The notes beneath the pieces were generated by a model. That model worked only from the letters and a program-made list of their open reading frames with translations. It ran no database searches and had not been told where the DNA came from. The position numbers and the translations under genes were made by a program. Shown here piece after piece: positions 50,739 to 55,396 of a DNA stretch of 55,396 nt; positions within the stretch are counted from its first letter, which is position 1; every line of letters begins with the position of its first letter. Source of the stretch: Gemmatimonadota bacterium (lineage in GTDB: Bacteria > Gemmatimonadota > Gemmatimonadetes > Longimicrobiales > RSA9); assembly GCA_017881445.1 (NCBI GenBank), contig JADGQX010000004.1, forward strand, positions 1 through 55,396. The letters run 5' to 3'.

Positions 50739-53027
50739 CTACTTGTTCAGGTTCTCCGGCATGCACCCGGGCTTGAGCCATGTGCACATCACGGCGGTGT
50801 TGTCCTTGGTGATGAGCATGTAGCTCTGCAGGTTGTAGGCGGCGCCGTGGGCGCCGGGCGGGAAGAAGCGCAGCTCGGCGTCCTTGCCGGCGTTGGCCAG
50901 GGCGGTGAGCAGCTGCATGGTGTTCTGCGGATGGACGTTCTCGTCCATGGCCGAGTGGATCAGGAGCAGGTGGCCCTTGAGGTTGCCCGCCATGGGCAGG
51001 GCCGAGGTGTTGTGGTAGGCCATGGTGTCGGCGTCCAGCAGTCCCATGTAGCGCTCGGTGTAGATGGTGTCGTACAGGCGCCAGTCGGTGACGGGCGAGT
51101 TGGCCTCGCCCAGGGCGAAGACGCCCGGGTGCTTGAGCATGGTGTAGACGGTGCTGTAGCCGCCGTAGCTGGTGCCCTGGATGGCCATGTGGTCGCCATC
51201 GACGTAGGGCTGCTTCGCGAGGTACTGCGCCACCTCGACGAAGTCGTGGCTTTCCCAGTTACCCAGGTTCTTGTAGACGATCTTCATGAAGTCGGCGCCG
51301 TAGTTGCCGGAGCCGCGGTTGTTCAGCCCCACCACGATGTAGCCCTGCTGCGCCAGCCACTGGTACCAGCCGCTGCCGTTCCAGGAGTTGTAGACCTGCT
51401 GGGAGCCGGGTCCACCGTAGATGGAGAGCAGGACCGGGTATTTCTTCGAGCCGTCGGTAGCCATGTCGGGCGGTCGGATCATGAAGCCGTCGAGCTTGAC
51501 GCCGTCGCCGGTGGTGAAGCTGAAGTTGTACTGCTGCGAGTATGCGTGGGTCTGCAGCCACGCCGTTGTCGCCGGATTGGCCTCGAGCGTGGCCAGCTTC
51601 TTCCCCGCCGTGCTCCACAGCTCGACCTGCCGCGGCTGTCCCGTATTCGACCAGCTGTCGATGTAGGTCTTGCCGCCTGGGGCCATGTTGATGCTGTGCG
51701 TGCCGGGCGCCTGGGTGAGGCGCCGCATGCCGCTGCCGTCGAAGCGGACGGAGTAGAGGTGGCGCTCCAGCGGCCCCATCTCGGTGGAGACGTAGTAGAC
51801 GGTCTTCGTCGCCGGGTCGATGCCTTCCACGCGCGTCACGGTGAACGGCCCCTTCGTCACCTGGTTCAGCAGCTTGCCGTCGTAGCCGTAGCGGTAGAGC
51901 TGCTGGTGGCCGTCGCGGTCGGAGATCCAGAAGAACTCGGGCGCCGCCTCCGGGAAGGTGAAGAAGTCGTTGACGCCGGCGAAGAAGTCGTAAACGTCGA
52001 TCCAGGTCTTCGACTCCTCCTCCATGACCAGTCGCCGGGCGCCGGTCTTCACATCGAAGAAATAGAGCCGCATGTGGTTCTGCGGCCGGTTCATGGCCAC
52101 CACGGCCAGGGTGCCCGGGTCGGAGGTCCAGTAGATGCGCGGGATGTAGTGGTCGTCCGGGTTGCCCGTGTCGAGCCACTGCCGCTGCCCGCTGGCGACG
52201 TCCACCACGCCGATCTTCACGGCCGGGTTGTGGTCGCCGACCTTGGGGTAGTTGATGCGGACCCAGCTTGGGTGGTGGCCCTCGTAATTGGTGATCTGCA
52301 CGAAGGGCACGCCCCGCTCGTCGGTCTGCCAGAAGGCGAGGTAGCGGCTGTCCGGCGACCACTTCCACGCCTGCGCCTCGCCGAACTCCTCCTCGTAGAC
52401 CCAGTCGTGCACGCCGTTGAAGACGCTGTCGTTGCCCTCGGTGGTGAGCGCGCGCTCCTGCCCGGCCGCCAGGTCGTAGACGTACATGTTGCCACCGCGC
52501 TCGAAGCCGACCAGCGTGCCGCTGGGCGCCAGCTCGGCCGTGCGCGCGTCCTTCGCCGCGACCTTGAGCTCCTTGGTCTGGACGTCGTACAGGTAGAAGT
52601 CGGAGAGGCCGGAGCGCCGGTAGATGGGCCGGAAGTTCGCCTGGAACATGATGTGCCTGGAGTCCGGCGCCCACTGGAAGGACTGGTAATCCAGTGGCTC
52701 GGTCGTGCCCGGCAGCGTCAGCGCGCGGTTGTCGAAAAGCAGCTCGTCCTGCAGCGTGCCCGGGTCGTAGCGGCGGACCTCGCGCGCCTGCCCGTTCATC
52801 TTCGTGTAGGAGAACTGCGCCCCGCGATTGATCCAGTTCACGCTGGACGGGCCGCCGCGTCCCGACAGCACGCCCTGCGACCTCAAGGCCTCCTCGATGG
52901 TGGCGAACTTCTGCTTTCCGGGCTGCTGCGCGCCCAGCGGCGCGGCCAGCAGCAGGCCCGCCACCACGGCGGCGCCCGCGCGACGGCCGAATCGAATGTC
53001 CACGCTCGTCCTCTCGACAGGGTTCAA
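50739..53027 (-). CDS. S9 family peptidase, dipeptidyl peptidase IV-like
   Basis: WVYEEEFGEAQAWKWSPDSRYLAFWQTDE; GLNNRGSGNYGADF; IQGTSYGGYSTVYTM; LIHSAMDENVHPQNTMQL. Confidence 0.93.
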   Translation of the reverse strand: MNPVERTSVDIRFGRRAGAAVVAGLLLAAPLGAQQPGKQKFATIEEALRSQGVLSGRGGPSSVNWINRGAQFSYTKMNGQAREVRRYDPGTLQDELLFDNRALTLPGTTEPLDYQSFQWAPDSRHIMFQANFRPIYRRSGLSDFYLYDVQTKELKVAAKDARTAELAPSGTLVGFERGGNMYVYDLAAGQERALTTEGNDSVFNGVHDWVYEEEFGEAQAWKWSPDSRYLAFWQTDERGVPFVQITNYEGHHPSWVRINYPKVGDHNPAVKIGVVDVASGQRQWLDTGNPDDHYIPRIYWTSDPGTLAVVAMNRPQNHMRLYFFDVKTGARRLVMEEESKTWIDVYDFFAGVNDFFTFPEAAPEFFWISDRDGHQQLYRYGYDGKLLNQVTKGPFTVTRVEGIDPATKTVYYVSTEMGPLERHLYSVRFDGSGMRRLTQAPGTHSINMAPGGKTYIDSWSNTGQPRQVELWSTAGKKLATLEANPATTAWLQTHAYSQQYNFSFTTGDGVKLDGFMIRPPDMATDGSKKYPVLLSIYGGPGSQQVYNSWNGSGWYQWLAQQGYIVVGLNNRGSGNYGADFMKIVYKNLGNWESHDFVEVAQYLAKQPYVDGDHMAIQGTSYGGYSTVYTMLKHPGVFALGEANSPVTDWRLYDTIYTERYMGLLDADTMAYHNTSALPMAGNLKGHLLLIHSAMDENVHPQNTMQLLTALANAGKDAELRFFPPGAHGAAYNLQSYMLITKDNTAVMCTWLKPGCMPENLNK

Positions 53028-53151
53028 AGCTGCGGCGCAGCAACCTTAGGCGACGACGCCGCCGCGGACAAGCGGGCGTGCCGGTAGATCCGTGGCGTCC
53101 CCGGTGGTACATTCCACCTCCGTCCGCTGGTACGCCCGAGGGAGGCCGGAC

Positions 53152-54465
53152 ATGGAGACGACGACAGACGCGATGCCGGGCGGTGTCGCCACGACGGCGG
53201 CCCGCCGCCAGTCGAGATTGGCGGCGGGTGTCGCCGGCTCGCAGATCCTGAAGATCTCGCGGGAGATCGCCGAGCTGGTGGCGCAGGGCCGCACGGTGTG
53301 CAACCTGACGATCGGCGACTTCAGCTCCGCGGAGTTCCGGATTCCGCCGGTCCTCGAGGAAGGCATCGTCCAGGCGCTGCGCGCCGGCGCCACCAACTAC
53401 CCGCCCTCGTTGGGCGTGCCGGCGCTGCGCGAGGCCATCCGGGAGCAATACTCGGCCGAGCTGGGACTGGACGTCCCCCTGGAGAACGTGCTGGTCACCG
53501 CGGGTGCCCGCCCGGGCATCTACGGCCTCTTCCGCGTCGTGGTCGATCCCGGAGACATCGTCGTCTTCCCCGTGCCGACCTGGAACAACACCTACTACGC
53601 CCTGCTCGTGGGCGCGCAGGGGATCCCCGTCGCCACCACGGCCGAGACGGCGTTCCTGCCCACGGCGGCCATGCTCGAGCGGCCGCTGCGCGGCGCCCGC
53701 TTGCTGGCGCTCAACTCGCCGCTCAACCCCGCAGGGACCTGCTTCGACGCAGAGGGGCTCGGCGCCATCTGCGACCTGGTGCTGGAGGAGAACGCCCGCC
53801 GCAAGGGCACGGGCGAGCGGCCGCTCTACCTCATGTACGACCAGGTCTACTGGATGCTCACCTACGGCGCGACCCGGCACGTGCACCCGCTGGCACTGAG
53901 GCCGGAGCTGGCGCCGTTCACGGTCTACATCGACGCGATCTCCAAGTCGTATGCCGCCACAGGGCTGCGCGTCGGCTGGGCGGTCGGGCCGGCGGACCTG
54001 CTCTCCCACATGTCCGATCTCCTGGGCCACGTCGGCGCCTGGGCCGCACCGCCCGTGCAGCTGGCCACGGCGGCGCTGCTGCGCGATCCGGGCGCCATCG
54101 CCGCCTTCCACGAGCCCATGAAGCTGGGGCTGCAGGCGCGGCTCGACCGCCTGTTCCATGGGCTCATGGACATGAAGGCGCGGGGGCTGCCGGTGGATGC
54201 ATTCCCACCCGCCGGCGCGATCTACCTGAGCGCCCGCTTCGCCCTGAACGGCCGCGTCCACGCCGACGGTCGCAGGCTCGAGACCAACGAGGACGTGCGC
54301 GAGTACCTGCTGCACGAGGCCGGGTTCGCCGCCGTGCCCTTCCAGGCCTTCGGCGTGACCGAGGACACCGGTTGGTTCCGCCTGTCCGCCGGCGCCGTGT
54401 CGCTGGAAGAGATCGACCGGGCGCTGCCCAGGGTGGAGGCCGCGGTCCGTGCCCTGAGCCGCTGA
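53152..54465 (+). CDS. pyridoxal phosphate-dependent aminotransferase (class I/II)
   Basis: TVCNLTIGDFSSAEFRIP; YPPSLGVPALREAIREQY; NSPLNPAGTCF; DAISKSYAATGLRVGWAVGP. Confidence 0.92.
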   Translation: METTTDAMPGGVATTAARRQSRLAAGVAGSQILKISREIAELVAQGRTVCNLTIGDFSSAEFRIPPVLEEGIVQALRAGATNYPPSLGVPALREAIREQYSAELGLDVPLENVLVTAGARPGIYGLFRVVVDPGDIVVFPVPTWNNTYYALLVGAQGIPVATTAETAFLPTAAMLERPLRGARLLALNSPLNPAGTCFDAEGLGAICDLVLEENARRKGTGERPLYLMYDQVYWMLTYGATRHVHPLALRPELAPFTVYIDAISKSYAATGLRVGWAVGPADLLSHMSDLLGHVGAWAAPPVQLATAALLRDPGAIAAFHEPMKLGLQARLDRLFHGLMDMKARGLPVDAFPPAGAIYLSARFALNGRVHADGRRLETNEDVREYLLHEAGFAAVPFQAFGVTEDTGWFRLSAGAVSLEEIDRALPRVEAAVRALSR

Positions 54466-54498
54466 AGGCGCCCGGGCGAAAGGCCGGCTAGGCGCCGG

Positions 54499-55107
54499 CT
54501 AGGCGCGCTTCAGCACGACGGTGAAGGCGGAGCCGGCGCCCGGCTCGCTCTCGGCGACGATGTCGCCCTCCATCCCCCGGGCCAGGTCGCGGCTGATGGC
54601 GAGCCCCAGGCCCGTGCCTTCCGCGGTGCGCGTCAGGCTGGTGTTGACCTGCACGAAGGGGTCGAAGATCGACTCCAGCTTGTCCGGCGGGACGCCGACG
54701 CCGTGGTCCCGGACGTGGATGTGCACGGCGGCGTCGGGTGACTCCCCCGCGACGTCGCAGGACACCTCGATCGACCCGGCCGCGCCCTCGGGCGTGAACT
54801 TCACGGCGTTGGACAGAAGGTTGAGCAGGACCTGCTGGAGCTTGTCCCGGTCGGCAAGCACCCGCAGTGCCGGGTCGCAGCCGCCGAAGACGTAGCGCAG
54901 GCCGCGGGCGACGATCTGTGGCGCGATCAGCACCTCGGCGTCGGCGAGCACATCCACCACGGGCACCGGCGCGAGCTCGTAGCGGACCGTGCCGCTCTCC
55001 AGTCGCGCGTAGTTCAGGACCTCGTTGATGAGGGCCAGCAGATGCAGCTGGCTCTTCTGGATGCGCCCGAGGTCGTGGAGCTGCTCGGGCGAGACCGGCC
55101 CGCGCAC
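54499..55107 (-). CDS. truncated sensor histidine kinase (HATPase domain, no H-box)
   Basis: [92 protein letters not shown]. Confidence 0.85.
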   Translation of the reverse strand: MRGPVSPEQLHDLGRIQKSQLHLLALINEVLNYARLESGTVRYELAPVPVVDVLADAEVLIAPQIVARGLRYVFGGCDPALRVLADRDKLQQVLLNLLSNAVKFTPEGAAGSIEVSCDVAGESPDAAVHIHVRDHGVGVPPDKLESIFDPFVQVNTSLTRTAEGTGLGLAISRDLARGMEGDIVAESEPGAGSAFTVVLKRA

Positions 55108-55154
55108 CCGAGCTATATTCGGGCCCTCTCAGACCAGGACACCAGGAGCCAGAC

Positions 55155-55396
55155 ATGACGGCCAATGTCCCGCAAGGGTCCGCACCCGCCGGACCGCTGT
55201 CCGCTGCCGAGCTGGAAGCCATGCACGCATACTGGCGCGCAGCCAACTACCTGTCGGTGGGACAGATCTACCTGCGCGACAATCCGCTGCTGCGCGAGCC
55301 GCTGCGGCTGGAGCACGTGAAGCCGCGGCTGCTCGGGCACTGGGGCACCACGCCCGGGCTGAACTTCATCTACGCGCACATGAACCGCGCCATCCG
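55155..55396 (+). CDS. xylulose-5-phosphate/fructose-6-phosphate phosphoketolase, N-terminus (partial at window edge)
   Basis: [80 protein letters not shown]. Confidence 0.93.
   Translation, partial: MTANVPQGSAPAGPLSAAELEAMHAYWRAANYLSVGQIYLRDNPLLREPLRLEHVKPRLLGHWGTTPGLNFIYAHMNRAI

Noticed and set aside
48955-50787. 610-aa minus-strand ORF
   Set aside because: Out-of-frame overlap of DUF763 and intergenic repeats; no domain.
51259-54315. 1018-aa minus-strand ORF
   Set aside because: Overlaps DPP-IV-like peptidase in another frame and runs antisense through the aminotransferase; spurious.

Overview
This is a high-GC bacterial chromosomal window of about 55.4 kb. Its gene content (SusD-like tail, TolB-like/TPR protein, many secreted hydrolases) would fit a Gemmatimonadota-like lineage, but that assignment is only inference. 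I support about 44 genes or gene remnants. They are: a DbpA-type RNA helicase 3' end; a DUF3311 + sodium:solute symporter pair; a CMP-kinase-like protein; a putative muropeptide-sugar salvage cluster (NamZ/DUF1343, ROK kinase, MFS); a class V aminotransferase; a GbsR/MarR-TolC-MFP-RND efflux operon; a carbohydrate-utilisation island (GH5-like protein, three GH2 genes, LacI); a four-helix-bundle protein; DUF362; a TolB-like/TPR protein; an acyl-CoA carboxylase cassette; Xaa-Pro aminopeptidase; a 4-gene 2-oxoacid:ferredoxin oxidoreductase operon with a fused GltD-like/ferredoxin subunit; GH15; DUF763; DPP-IV-like S9 peptidase; an aminotransferase; a truncated histidine kinase; and the 5' end of a phosphoketolase. 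No tRNA, rRNA, transposase or CRISPR array was recognised. The most interesting signals lie at 17-29 kb. A 14-bp tandem repeat (core CCGTACTCCGG) occurs as three arrays. Two are in inverted orientation and bracket a four-helix-bundle (S23/IVS/Avd-like) gene. The third sits at the breakpoint of a decayed GH2 gene whose start codon appears to have changed from ATG to ATA inside an ATGA-type overlap. A likely vestigial SusD C-terminus (LRQNPGY-stop plus terminator) lies in the same island. MITE-like inverted repeats at 42.8 and 50.5 kb and an in-frame inverted-repeat insertion in a DUF763 gene suggest that non-autonomous repeats are shaping this genome.
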